DNA of 10,155 bases from Pseudomonadota bacterium (lineage in GTDB: Bacteria > Pseudomonadota > Alphaproteobacteria > Azospirillales > Azospirillaceae): positions 1-10,155 of the forward strand of contig JAEZID010000047.1 in the NCBI GenBank assembly GCA_023416195.1, written 5' to 3'. Under the pieces are notes generated by a model. It was not told the DNA's origin. It worked only from the letters and a program-made list of their open reading frames with translations, and made no database searches. This document shows, piece after piece, positions 1 to 9,019 of this stretch (the stretch's first letter is position 1; every line of letters begins with the position of its first letter). Position numbers and translations under genes: made by a program.

Positions 1-257
1 CAGGAATGCGGCAAACCGACCCAATTATCGTAAAAATTGATTGTGTAAAAACAAACTGCGCCTTAAAGCGACGGTCCTGTCGCCCGCGCTCACGCGCAGC
101 CCGTGCGCAAAGGCGGATCGCGCTTCATGGGAGAAAAGGCTTTTCGGCCGAAGGTCGGTGCGTTTCAACACGGCGCGGGGCCGAAGCCTTGTCCGGCAAC
201 CGGATCGCGAGCAATCAGCTAAACGAGTTCTGACAGCAGCTCGGGGCCGGACATGGA
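1..257. other. Left-edge intergenic stretch with no recognisable gene
   Basis: I find no credible protein or RNA gene here. The short open frames have unnatural composition (Arg/Ser/Ala-rich) and no ribosome binding site. Positions 23-57 are much more AT-rich than the rest of the window. On the minus strand they contain GATAAT (24-29), a good sigma-70 -10 hexamer that would drive transcription toward a gene beyond the left edge, but I see no matching -35 at good spacing. A perfect 10-bp palindrome TTCGGCCGAA lies at 143-152, and a small hairpin (TCCGG/CCGGA) lies near 190-202. Neither is followed by a T-tract. Confidence 0.4.
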
Positions 258-290
258 AAGGCCCCGGAAGGCGTTACCTTCCAGGGCCTT
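255..290 (-). terminator. Intrinsic-type terminator hairpin downstream of tRNA-Thr
   Basis: Positions 258-271 and 277-290 form a 14-bp stem with one C-A mismatch (265/283) around a 5-nt loop (272-276). It begins 5 nt after the tRNA CCA end on the minus strand. Read in the tRNA direction, the stem is followed by only a short TTTCC tail, so it may act as a 3'-end and processing boundary as much as a classic terminator. Confidence 0.7.
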
Positions 291-294
291 AGAG

Positions 295-369
<75 letters not shown>

Positions 370-386
370 GTCGTCGTGGGCGCGGA

Positions 387-414
387 ACATAACCGTATGC
401 CCAGCGCCATGCAA
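387..414 (-). promoter_or_regulatory. Candidate sigma-70 promoter for tRNA-Thr
   Basis: On the minus strand, TTGCAT (409-414) and TTATGT (387-392) are separated by 16 nt. Transcription would start near 380 and give a leader of about 10 nt before the mature tRNA 5' end at 369. Both hexamers are imperfect, but position and spacing suit a stable-RNA gene. Read-through from recQ is the alternative, because no terminator is visible between the two genes. Confidence 0.45.
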
Positions 415-439
415 GAGGACTTTTTTCGGTTTTGCACGA

Positions 440-2371
440 TTATTCATGCTGGGCAATCACGTCGAGAAAGGCGTCGGCGTAACGGTCCAGTTTCCGGGCG
501 CCGACGCCGGGCAGGCGGGCGAAGGCGTGGCGGTCGCGCGGGCGCAGGGCGACCATCTCCAGCAACGTGCTGTCGTGGAAGATGACGTAGGGCGGCACGC
601 CCTGCGCGCGGGCCAATTCCGTGCGGCAGTCCTTCAGCGCGTGCCACAGCGCGTCGTCGGCGGGCGACAGGGTGCCCCGCGCGCCGGAGCGCGACACGCC
701 CTCGCCCGACAGGCCGCCGCCGGGCGCGCTGCCGCCGCGCGAGACGTGGCGGCGCAGGGCGTCGTGGACGCCGCGCCGTTTTTCGACGATGGGATCCTTG
801 CGCAGGCGGACGGTCTGCTGGCCCTTGATGACCGGGATGCCCGCATCGGTCAGGCGGAAGCCGCCGTAGCCTTCCAGATCCACGGTCAGGTAGCCGGCGG
901 CGACCAGCTGACGGTAGACCGACTGCCATTCGGCCTTGGACAGATCCTTGCCGACGCCGAAGGTCTTCAGCGCGTCGTGCGCCTGCTGCTGCACCTTGTC
1001 CGTGGCGTTGCCCAGCAGCACGTCGATCAGGTGCCCGGCGCCGTAGCGCTGGCCGGTGCGGTAGACCGCCGACAGGGCCTTTTGCGCGGCGATGGTGCCG
1101 TCCCAGGTTTCCACCGGCTCCAGGCAGGTGTCGCAGTTGCCGCAAGGCTCGCCCAGGCTCTCGCCGAAATAGTTCAGCAGCACCTGGCGGCGGCAGGTGG
1201 AGGTCTCGCAGAAGCCGAGCAGGGCCTCCAGCTTGCCGCGTTCGACCCGGCGGTGCGTCTCGCCGGCCTCCGACTGCTCCAGCATCTGGCGGAGGCTCAC
1301 CACGTCGGACATGCCGTAGCTCATCCAGGCGTTGGCCGGCAGGCCGTCGCGCCCGGCGCGGCCGGTCTCCTGATAATAGGCTTCCAGGCTCTTGGGCGGA
1401 TCGAGATGGCAGACGAAGCGCACGTTCGGCTTGTCGATGCCCATGCCGAAGGCGACCGTCGCCACCATGACGATGCCTTCGCCCTTGATGAACAGATCCT
1501 GGTTCGCCTCGCGCACCTCCGGCGGCAGGCCGGCGTGGTAGGGTAGGGCCTCGCGACCCTGCTGGTTCAGCCAGGAGGATATCTCCTCCACCTTCGCCCG
1601 CGACATGCAGTAGATGATGCCGGCGTCCTCGGGATGGTTCTCCCGCAGGAAGGCCAGCATCTGCTGCCGCTCGCTCTTCTTCGGGACGACGCGGTAGGTG
1701 ATGTTCGGCCGGTCGAAACTGGACAGGAAGACGCGGGCCTCGGTCAGGCCCAGCTTTTCCTTGATCTCGGCGCGGGTCTGCGCGTCGGCGGTGGCGGTCA
1801 GCGCGACACGCGGCACCGTCGGGTGGCGTTCGTGCAGGATGGAAAGCTGAAGGTATTCCGGACGGAAGTCGTGGCCCCATTGCGAGACGCAATGCGCCTC
1901 GTCCAGCGCGAAGAGGGCCAGCCTGGTGCGGTCCAGCAGGTCGAGGAAGCGCGGCGTCACCAGCCGTTCGGGGGCGACGTATACGAGGTCGATCTCGCCC
2001 CGGACCATGGCGCGCTCCACCTCGCGCGCTTCCGCCGCGTCGAGGGAGGAGTTCAGGAAGGCCGCGCGCACGCCGAGTTCGCGCAGCGCCGTCACCTGAT
2101 CGCGCATCAGCGCGATCAGCGGGGAGACGACGACCGTGACGCCCTCGCGCACCAGCGCCGGCACCTGATAGCACAACGACTTTCCGCCGCCCGTGGGCAT
2201 GAGCACAAGCGCGTCGCCGCCACGGATGACGTGGGCGATGATGTCCGCCTGTTGCCCGCGAAACGCGGAATAGCCGAAGACCGACCGCAGAACCTCCAGC
2301 GCCGGGTCTTGCGCGGAGGCCGGATCGGTTGCCTTGAAGGAGAAGAGCGAGTCCACGCTGGTGCTGTTCAA
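440..2371 (-). CDS. recQ: ATP-dependent DNA helicase RecQ
   Basis: This is a 3'-5' superfamily 2 DNA helicase acting in recombination and in restart of stalled replication forks. The 643-residue product has the full RecQ order: motif 0 (GYSAFRGQQ, 33-41), Walker A PTGGGKS (59-65), DEAH (157-160) followed by the RecQ aromatic-rich loop (CVSQWGHDFRPEY), LTATA (191-195), motif V around 303-320 and motif VI QETGRAGRDG (334-343). A zinc site follows (C393, C410, C413, C416, with an extra C388), then the RQC winged-helix region and a C-terminal HRDC domain (about 572-640). A Gly/Ser/Arg-rich linker at about 543-570 separates RQC from HRDC. It is slightly longer than E. coli RecQ (about 610 residues). 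The start is uncertain: an in-frame TAG lies five codons upstream, so the only upstream choice is TTG at 2371, with GTG at codon 6 as the alternative. Neither has an obvious Shine-Dalgarno sequence. Confidence 0.97.
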   Translation of the reverse strand: MNSTSVDSLFSFKATDPASAQDPALEVLRSVFGYSAFRGQQADIIAHVIRGGDALVLMPTGGGKSLCYQVPALVREGVTVVVSPLIALMRDQVTALRELGVRAAFLNSSLDAAEAREVERAMVRGEIDLVYVAPERLVTPRFLDLLDRTRLALFALDEAHCVSQWGHDFRPEYLQLSILHERHPTVPRVALTATADAQTRAEIKEKLGLTEARVFLSSFDRPNITYRVVPKKSERQQMLAFLRENHPEDAGIIYCMSRAKVEEISSWLNQQGREALPYHAGLPPEVREANQDLFIKGEGIVMVATVAFGMGIDKPNVRFVCHLDPPKSLEAYYQETGRAGRDGLPANAWMSYGMSDVVSLRQMLEQSEAGETHRRVERGKLEALLGFCETSTCRRQVLLNYFGESLGEPCGNCDTCLEPVETWDGTIAAQKALSAVYRTGQRYGAGHLIDVLLGNATDKVQQQAHDALKTFGVGKDLSKAEWQSVYRQLVAAGYLTVDLEGYGGFRLTDAGIPVIKGQQTVRLRKDPIVEKRRGVHDALRRHVSRGGSAPGGGLSGEGVSRSGARGTLSPADDALWHALKDCRTELARAQGVPPYVIFHDSTLLEMVALRPRDRHAFARLPGVGARKLDRYADAFLDVIAQHE

Positions 2372-2380
2372 GAACGGGCG

Positions 2381-2408
2381 ATTCTAGATCTGGTGGCCGG
2401 AAGTTGAA
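2381..2408 (-). promoter_or_regulatory. Weak candidate promoter for recQ
   Basis: On the minus strand, TAGAAT (2381-2386) is a 5/6 match to the -10 consensus. A poor -35, TTCAAC (2403-2408), lies 16 nt upstream. Transcription would begin at about 2374, only a few bases before the TTG codon at 2371, implying a nearly leaderless mRNA. This would agree with the lack of a Shine-Dalgarno sequence. The promoter call rests on the -10 alone. Confidence 0.25.
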
Positions 2409-2465
2409 TCCGAACTCAACGCCTATGATGTGGCACAGATTGCCCGATTCGGGAAGACGCAATCC

Positions 2466-2502
2466 GGAAAAGGTCGGGGACAAGCGTGGTTTGTCCCCCG
2501 AC
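2466..2502 (-). terminator. Intrinsic terminator after mutT
   Basis: On the minus strand, 2491-2502 and 2473-2483 form an 11-bp GC-rich stem (GTCGGGGACAA complement, with one bulged G) around a 7-nt loop. It is followed directly by CTTTTCC. It begins 2 nt beyond the mutT stop codon and should end the argJ-GNAT-mutT transcript, separating it from recQ. Confidence 0.85.
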
Positions 2503-2504
2503 GG

Positions 2505-2948
2505 CTACAGCAGATCGCGCAGCATCGCCACCAGCGGCACGTCGGCCGGCGGCATGGGGTAGTCGCCCATGCGGTTCGGATAGACCCAGGCGAGCTTCTG
2601 CCCTTCCTGCGCCACCACCGTGCCTTCCCAGACCCGGCACACGTAAAGCGGCATCAGCAGGTGGAAGGTCTCGTAGGAGTGGGAGGCGAAGGTGAAGGGG
2701 GCGAGGCAACTGGCCGCCGTGTCGATGCCCAGTTCCTCCTTCAGTTCGCGGACCAGCGCCGCTTCCGGCGTCTCGTCGGCGTGGACCTTGCCGCCGGGGA
2801 ACTCCCACAGGCCGGCGAGCGCCTTGCCGGGCGGGCGCTGGGCGAGCAGGACCCGGCCGTCGGCGTCCACCAGAGCCACCGCGACGACCAGCAGCGTCGG
2901 CAGCGTGCCGGGGGCCGGCGTGGAGTTGGGATCGAAGCAGGCCGTCAT
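2505..2948 (-). CDS. mutT: MutT-type Nudix hydrolase (8-oxo-dGTP diphosphatase)
   Basis: This probably hydrolyses 8-oxo-dGTP and related oxidised nucleotides to monophosphates, preventing A:T to C:G transversions. The 147-residue protein carries a perfect Nudix box GX5EX7REUXEEXGU at residues 53-75 (G53, E59, R67, E68, E71, E72, G74). It also has the flanking features of true MutT: LLAQRPPGKALAGLWEFPGG before the box, and a C-terminal YPMPPADVPLVAML segment like that of bacterial MutT. The ATG at 2946-2948 overlaps the TGA of the upstream acetyltransferase as ATGA and has an AGGAG about 8 nt upstream, so the start is well supported by translational coupling. It is the last gene of its operon, followed by a terminator. 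In E. coli mutT also lies near secA, immediately downstream of it. The symbol is by family resemblance; other NTP specificities are possible. Confidence 0.92.
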   Translation of the reverse strand: MTACFDPNSTPAPGTLPTLLVVAVALVDADGRVLLAQRPPGKALAGLWEFPGGKVHADETPEAALVRELKEELGIDTAASCLAPFTFASHSYETFHLLMPLYVCRVWEGTVVAQEGQKLAWVYPNRMGDYPMPPADVPLVAMLRDLL

Positions 2949-3466
2949 CGGGCGCTCTCCTGAGGGATGGTCCGCCAGCGATCGGCGGTCGTTTCGTAAT
3001 GGTCGGGGGTGGTGGTGACAAAGCCGGTCTTTTCCAGCACCCGGCGGGAGCGGTCGTTGTCCGGCGCGATGGCGGCCCACAGGCGGGAAAGATGAAGATC
3101 CTCGAAGGCGACGCGCTGCATCGCCCGCAGCATCTCCGTGCCATAGCCGATCCCCTGGTGGGACCGGCCGAGCCAGTAGCCGACCTCCCCGTCGTCCAGA
3201 TTCAGGCCGATGCCGCCGACCGGCTGCCCGTCCGCGCCGCGCACCGCCAGCAGGTCGAGCGTGGCGCGCCGGGCGCGGTTCCGGGCTGTGACGGCCACCC
3301 ACCACCGCCCGTCCTCAAGGCTGTAGGGGTACGGCACGCGCGCCAGCCAGCGCGCCACCTCCCAGTCGCCGATCAGCGGGACGAAACGCTCCACATCCTC
3401 CTCGCGGAAGCAACGGAGCGTCAGCCGCGCGGTCTCGATGCGGTCGGGCAGAGGCGACCCGGTCAT
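2945..3466 (-). CDS. GNAT family N-acetyltransferase (RimJ/RimL-like)
   Basis: This is a 173-residue acetyl-CoA-dependent acetyltransferase of the Acetyltransf_3/RimJ-RimL type. It shows the N-terminal signature ETARLTLRCF (11-20), the acetyl-CoA pyrophosphate-binding motif Q104-G-I-G-Y-G109 within GYWLGRSHQGIGYG, and the downstream NDRSRRVLEKTGF segment (137-149) typical of the family. The acceptor cannot be read from sequence; protein N-termini, antibiotics and small amines are all possible in this family. The ATG lies 4 nt after the argJ stop, and the gene ends in an ATGA overlap with mutT, so it sits in the middle of a tightly coupled three-gene operon. No strong Shine-Dalgarno sequence precedes its ATG, which fits coupling to argJ translation. 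Confidence 0.9.
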   Translation of the reverse strand: MTGSPLPDRIETARLTLRCFREEDVERFVPLIGDWEVARWLARVPYPYSLEDGRWWVAVTARNRARRATLDLLAVRGADGQPVGGIGLNLDDGEVGYWLGRSHQGIGYGTEMLRAMQRVAFEDLHLSRLWAAIAPDNDRSRRVLEKTGFVTTTPDHYETTADRWRTIPQESAR

Positions 3467-3470
3467 AGGG

Positions 3471-4709
3471 TCAGCTGCGATAGGACCCGTTGATGTCGAT
3501 GTAGCCGTGGGTCAGGTCGCAGGTCCAGACGCGGGCCTTGCCGGTGCCGAGGCCGAGGTCGATGTGGACGTCGATCTCCTTGCCCTTCATATGGGCGGTG
3601 ACCGGCGCCTCGTCGTAGCCCGGAACCTCCATGCCCTCGGCGCAGATCAGCGTGCCGCCGATGGTGATCTTGATCAGGTCGCGGTCGGCGCGCTCGCCCG
3701 CGCGGCCGATGGCGGCGACGATGCGGCCCCAGTTGGCGTCCTCGCCCGCCACGGCGGTCTTCACCAGCGGGGAGTTGGCGACGGTCAGGGCGATGCGCTT
3801 GGCCGCCGCGTCGTTGTCGGCGCCCACCAGGGTGATGGAGACGAACTTGGTCGCCCCCTCGCCGTCGCGGACGATCTGAAGGGCGAGGTCGAGCATGACC
3901 TCCTCCAGCGCCTTGCGGAACTCGGCCAGTTCCGGCGCGTCGGCGCTGGTCACAGGGGCGTTGCCGGCCTTGCCCGTGGCGAACAGCAGCAGCGTGTCGC
4001 TGGTCGAGGTGTCGCCGTCCACGGTGATGGCGTTGAAGGTGCGCTCCGTGAACTCCGACAGCAGGGCTTGCAGCGCGGGCGCGGCGATGGCCGCGTCGGT
4101 GAAGATGAAGCCCAGCATCGTCGCCATGTCCGGCGCGATCATGCCGGAGCCCTTGGCGAAGCCGCTGATCGTCACCGTCGCGCCGCCGATGGTCACCGTC
4201 CGGGTCGAGCCCTTGGGGAAGGTGTCGGTGGTCATGATGGCGCGGGCCCCGGCCTCCAGCGCCGCCGAGTCATCCTTCAGGGCGCCGGTCATGCCGGGCA
4301 GCGCCTTGGCGATGGCGTCGGGGGCGAGCGGAATGCCGATCACGCCGGTGGAGGCGACGTAGACTTCATCGGGGGCGCAGCCGGCGATGGCGGCGGCGGC
4401 CTGGACGGTCGCCTGCACGGTCGCGTCGCCGGCCTTGCCGGTGAAGGCGTTGGCGTTGCCGGCGTTGACCACCACCGCGCGGGCCGACCCCTTCGGCAGA
4501 CTGTCGCGGCACCAGATCACCGGGGCCGAGCAGGTCAGCGAGCGGGTCAGCACGCCGGCGACCGTGGTGCCCGGATCGAGCACGGCCAGCATCAGGTCGT
4601 CGCGGCCCTTGTATCGGATGCCGCTGTTCGTCGTGGCGATGCGCACGCCCGCCACGGGCGGGAGCGTCGGGAAACCAGCGGGAGCCAGGGGGGAGACGGT
4701 CGTGGCCAT
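3471..4709 (-). CDS. argJ: Bifunctional glutamate N-acetyltransferase / amino-acid acetyltransferase ArgJ
   Basis: ArgJ transfers acetyl from N-acetylornithine to glutamate, and in bifunctional forms also makes N-acetylglutamate from acetyl-CoA, driving the cyclic arginine pathway in the cytoplasm. The 412-residue product has the family hallmarks: the oxyanion-hole Thr-Gly (T121-G122 in VASTGVIG) and the self-cleavage site in KGSGMIAPDMATML, where A196/T197 should be cut to free the Thr nucleophile of the beta chain. It also has NAGNANAFTG near residue 82, DGDTSTSDT (231-239), GEDANWGR (322-329) and the conserved C-terminus HGYIDINGSYRS. I start at ATG 4707-4709 (MATTVSPLAP). The longer open frame reads into the palindromic repeat and has repeat-like composition. 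No clear Shine-Dalgarno sequence is visible. Whether it is mono- or bifunctional cannot be told from sequence alone. Confidence 0.96.
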   Translation of the reverse strand: MATTVSPLAPAGFPTLPPVAGVRIATTNSGIRYKGRDDLMLAVLDPGTTVAGVLTRSLTCSAPVIWCRDSLPKGSARAVVVNAGNANAFTGKAGDATVQATVQAAAAIAGCAPDEVYVASTGVIGIPLAPDAIAKALPGMTGALKDDSAALEAGARAIMTTDTFPKGSTRTVTIGGATVTISGFAKGSGMIAPDMATMLGFIFTDAAIAAPALQALLSEFTERTFNAITVDGDTSTSDTLLLFATGKAGNAPVTSADAPELAEFRKALEEVMLDLALQIVRDGEGATKFVSITLVGADNDAAAKRIALTVANSPLVKTAVAGEDANWGRIVAAIGRAGERADRDLIKITIGGTLICAEGMEVPGYDEAPVTAHMKGKEIDVHIDLGLGTGKARVWTCDLTHGYIDINGSYRS

Positions 4710-4759
4710 GGTCGGTGCGATGTCCGTGCGGGGTGGTCTTGGAAATGTGAAGGGGTGAT

Positions 4760-4844
4760 GCCCCCTCCCCAACCCTCCCCCGCTGCGCGGGAGAGGGGGC
4801 TTAGTCCCCTCCACCGCAAAGCGGGGGAGGGCTAGGGAGGGGGC
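4760..4844. repeat. GC-rich palindromic intergenic repeat, copy A
   Basis: The arms 4760-4783 and 4821-4844 are inverted complements matching at 22 of 24 positions. Within them are smaller hairpins: CCCTCCCCCGC/GCGGGAGAGGG around 4773-4798, and one around CCGCAAAGCGG at 4813-4824. It fills most of the 144-nt gap between ppiC and argJ. The same core occurs downstream of secA. Repeats of the form CCCTCCCCCGC-n-GCGGGGGAGGG are, to my knowledge, common between genes in several alphaproteobacteria. It could affect ppiC-argJ mRNA processing or partial termination. Confidence 0.9.
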
Positions 4845-4853
4845 GACGGTACC

Positions 4854-5786
4854 TTACTTCTTCGGCGCGTCGGCCTTGGGCTGCTCGGCCTTCGGCTCTT
4901 CCTTCGGCAGCGGCGAGCCGTCGATCTGGAAGGTCTCGACCTTCGCGGCGTTGCGCAAATCGTCCACCACGGTGGCGACGATGTCCTTGGACAACTGCTG
5001 CTCCAGCTGCGGCTTCACCTCGTCGAGCGTCGGCTGCGGCTGGGTGCGCTTGTCCTCGACCTTGATGACGTGCCAGCCGAACTGGGTCTGCACCGGGGTC
5101 TTGCTGATCTCGCCCTTGTTCATGGCGAAGGCGGCGTTGGCGAAGGGCTCCACCATCGTGTCCTTGGTGAAGTAGCCGAGATCGCCGCCCTGCGCGGCGG
5201 CCACCGGGTCCTTCGACTTTTCCTTGGCGATCTTGGCGAAGTCGCCGCCCTTGTTCAGCTCGGCGATGACGGCCTTGGCCTCGTCTTCCTTCTCGACCAG
5301 GATGTGGCTGGCCTTCACCTCTTCCTGCGGCGGGTTCTGCTTCAGGAATTCCTTGTAGGCCTCGTCCAGCTTCTGCGGGGTGATGCGGGCGGCCACTTCC
5401 TTCTGGATGTAGGCGCGCTGCACCGCGCGCTCCTCGGCGCGCTTGACCTCGTCCTTGACCTCGGGCGTGCCGGCGAGGTTGGCCTTATAACCGGCGTCGG
5501 CCACCAGCTTGGAGCTGATCAGCTGCTCCACCACGGCCGGGAAGATCATCTCCAGCGGCATCTGCTGCACCTGCGGCGGCAGCTGGCTGACCATGCGCTG
5601 CACGTCGGAGCGGCGGATGTCCTCACCGTTGACGCGCGCGACGACCGGGTCGGCCGGCGTCGCGGCGGGAGCCGGCGTGCTCGCGGCGGGGGCGGGGCTC
5701 TGGGCCTGGACGGACAGAGGGGCCGCCAGGGCCAGGCCGCAGGCGGCCACGGACAGGAGGGCGGTGCGGAACACGCGATTCACCAT
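4854..5786 (-). CDS. Periplasmic parvulin-type peptidyl-prolyl cis-trans isomerase (PpiC/SurA-like foldase)
   Basis: This is a secreted chaperone and prolyl isomerase expected to help fold exported proteins. The 310-residue precursor begins with a signal peptide (Arg at 4 and 7, hydrophobic 8-24) with a likely signal peptidase I site after VQA28. V13-A-A-C16 also fits a lipobox, though the hydrophobic run before it is short. An Ala/Pro-rich linker (29-46) leads to a SurA-N-like helical region (about 47-150), then one parvulin domain (about 157-246) with ASHILV, the FAKIAKEKSKDP stretch, GGDLGYF and FGWHVIKVEDKR. The tail (about 291-310) is Lys/Pro/Glu-rich. Only one parvulin domain is present, unlike SurA with two. 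The ATG has an AAGGAAAG Shine-Dalgarno about 6 nt upstream. It is divergent from secA and 144 nt upstream of argJ. Confidence 0.93.
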   Translation of the reverse strand: MVNRVFRTALLSVAACGLALAAPLSVQAQSPAPAASTPAPAATPADPVVARVNGEDIRRSDVQRMVSQLPPQVQQMPLEMIFPAVVEQLISSKLVADAGYKANLAGTPEVKDEVKRAEERAVQRAYIQKEVAARITPQKLDEAYKEFLKQNPPQEEVKASHILVEKEDEAKAVIAELNKGGDFAKIAKEKSKDPVAAAQGGDLGYFTKDTMVEPFANAAFAMNKGEISKTPVQTQFGWHVIKVEDKRTQPQPTLDEVKPQLEQQLSKDIVATVVDDLRNAAKVETFQIDGSPLPKEEPKAEQPKADAPKK

Positions 5787-5800
5787 GGAGTCTTTCCTTC

Positions 5801-5866
5801 CGGCGGATGGTTCTGTCTCTGGGTGTTCTTTATCGGTCGTGTCGGCCGCATGGAGGCCATCCGCCG
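5801..5866 (-). promoter_or_regulatory. Inverted repeat in the ppiC mRNA leader next to its ribosome binding site
   Basis: CGGCGGATGG (5801-5810) and CCATCCGCCG (5857-5866) are perfect 10-bp inverted complements 46 nt apart. In the ppiC transcript the 3' arm ends immediately before the GAAGGAAAG ribosome binding site, so the helix would abut the initiation region. A function is inferred from position only. Confidence 0.35.
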
Positions 5867-5887
5867 CCCCGCGCCCGAATCGCCGGG

Positions 5888-5916
5888 ATTAAGCATGGGT
5901 TCGGCGCGTGGGGCAA
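5888..5916 (-). promoter_or_regulatory. Candidate sigma-70 promoter for ppiC
   Basis: On the minus strand, TTGCCC (5911-5916) and CTTAAT (5888-5893) are separated by 17 nt, each matching consensus at four of six positions. The start point would be near 5881, giving a leader of roughly 95 nt that includes the inverted repeat before the ppiC start. GATAAA further downstream on the same strand (around 5829-5834) is a possible alternative -10 with no good -35. Confidence 0.35.
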
Positions 5917-6069
5917 GCGGTCGTCACGCTGTCTTTCAACCTATTAATGGGCAGCCGATGGGCGATACGGCGGCGGAACGGTGTAAGAACCGTGGCGCGG
6001 GCCGCATCCGCCACCGCGCCGGGGAACGAAGGGGACAATGGGAAGGGCCGTTCAAAGGGGCTGGTCTCG

Positions 6070-6098
6070 TTGACAGAAACTTGCGGTGGGCCTATGTG
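6070..6098 (+). promoter_or_regulatory. Sigma-70 promoter for secA
   Basis: A perfect -35 hexamer TTGACA (6070-6075) is followed after exactly 17 nt by TATGTG (6093-6098). Transcription would begin near 6105, giving a leader of about 43 nt to the chosen secA start at 6148. The -10 is a weak match (3/6), compensated by the perfect -35 and optimal spacing. The rest of the 361-nt gap between ppiC and secA (5787-6147) holds the ppiC leader and promoter and no credible gene. Confidence 0.65.
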
Positions 6099-6147
6099 AG
6101 ACCGGTCAAAAAGTCCGCCCATGTTCCGCTCCACCCCCGAGGTTTTC

Positions 6148-8883
<2,736 letters not shown>

Positions 8884-8892
8884 GCGCCTTTC

Positions 8893-8998
8893 CCCCTCCC
8901 TCCCACGCTGGCGCATGGGTCCCTCCCTCCCCCGCTTCGCGGGAGAGGGTAGGTCAGCCCCCTCTCCCGCAAAGCGGGGGAGGGTTGGGGAGGGGGCT
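8893..8998. repeat. GC-rich palindromic intergenic repeat, copy B
   Basis: It starts 10 nt after the secA stop. The left hairpin is CCCTCCCCCGC (8925-8935) and GCGGGAGAGGG (8939-8949) around a TTC loop, with one mismatch. The right part pairs CCCTCTCCCGC (8961-8970 region) with GCGGGGGAGGG (8974-8984). Positions 8974-8997 are the exact reverse complement of the left arm of copy A at 4760-4783. There is no T-tract, so it is not a classic terminator, although it could protect or shape the secA mRNA 3' end. Confidence 0.88.
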
Positions 8999-9019
8999 CT
9001 TTGCAGGGACTTTCGGGAT

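Noticed and set aside
418..436. The T-rich run near 421-426 as a plus-strand terminator
   Set aside because: No stable hairpin precedes it on the plus strand and no plus-strand gene would use it. On the minus strand it is an A-run.
446..1546. Plus-strand frames opposite recQ, with similar ones opposite argJ (3438-4835)
   Set aside because: They are shadow frames of well-supported genes on the other strand and show no family signature.
2366..2375. The palindrome GTTCAAGAAC at the recQ start as an SOS (LexA) operator
   Set aside because: It does not match the direct-repeat GTTC-N7-GTTC box known for many alphaproteobacteria or the E. coli CTGT-N8-ACAG form, and I saw no better match nearby.
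444..2483. A 679-codon frame overlapping recQ on the same strand
   Set aside because: It is the other reading frame of recQ with Arg/Pro/Gly-rich composition. The RecQ frame has every helicase motif.
5908..6099. A 63-codon frame just before secA, considered as a SecM-like secretion monitor
   Set aside because: It starts at GTG without a ribosome binding site, has no signal peptide or recognisable arrest motif, and most of it lies upstream of the secA promoter, so it would not be on the secA mRNA.
6121..6147. The upstream ATG of secA (nine extra residues)
   Set aside because: No Shine-Dalgarno sequence precedes it, whereas the ATG at 6148 has GAGG at good spacing and gives residue numbering that matches E. 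coli SecA motifs.
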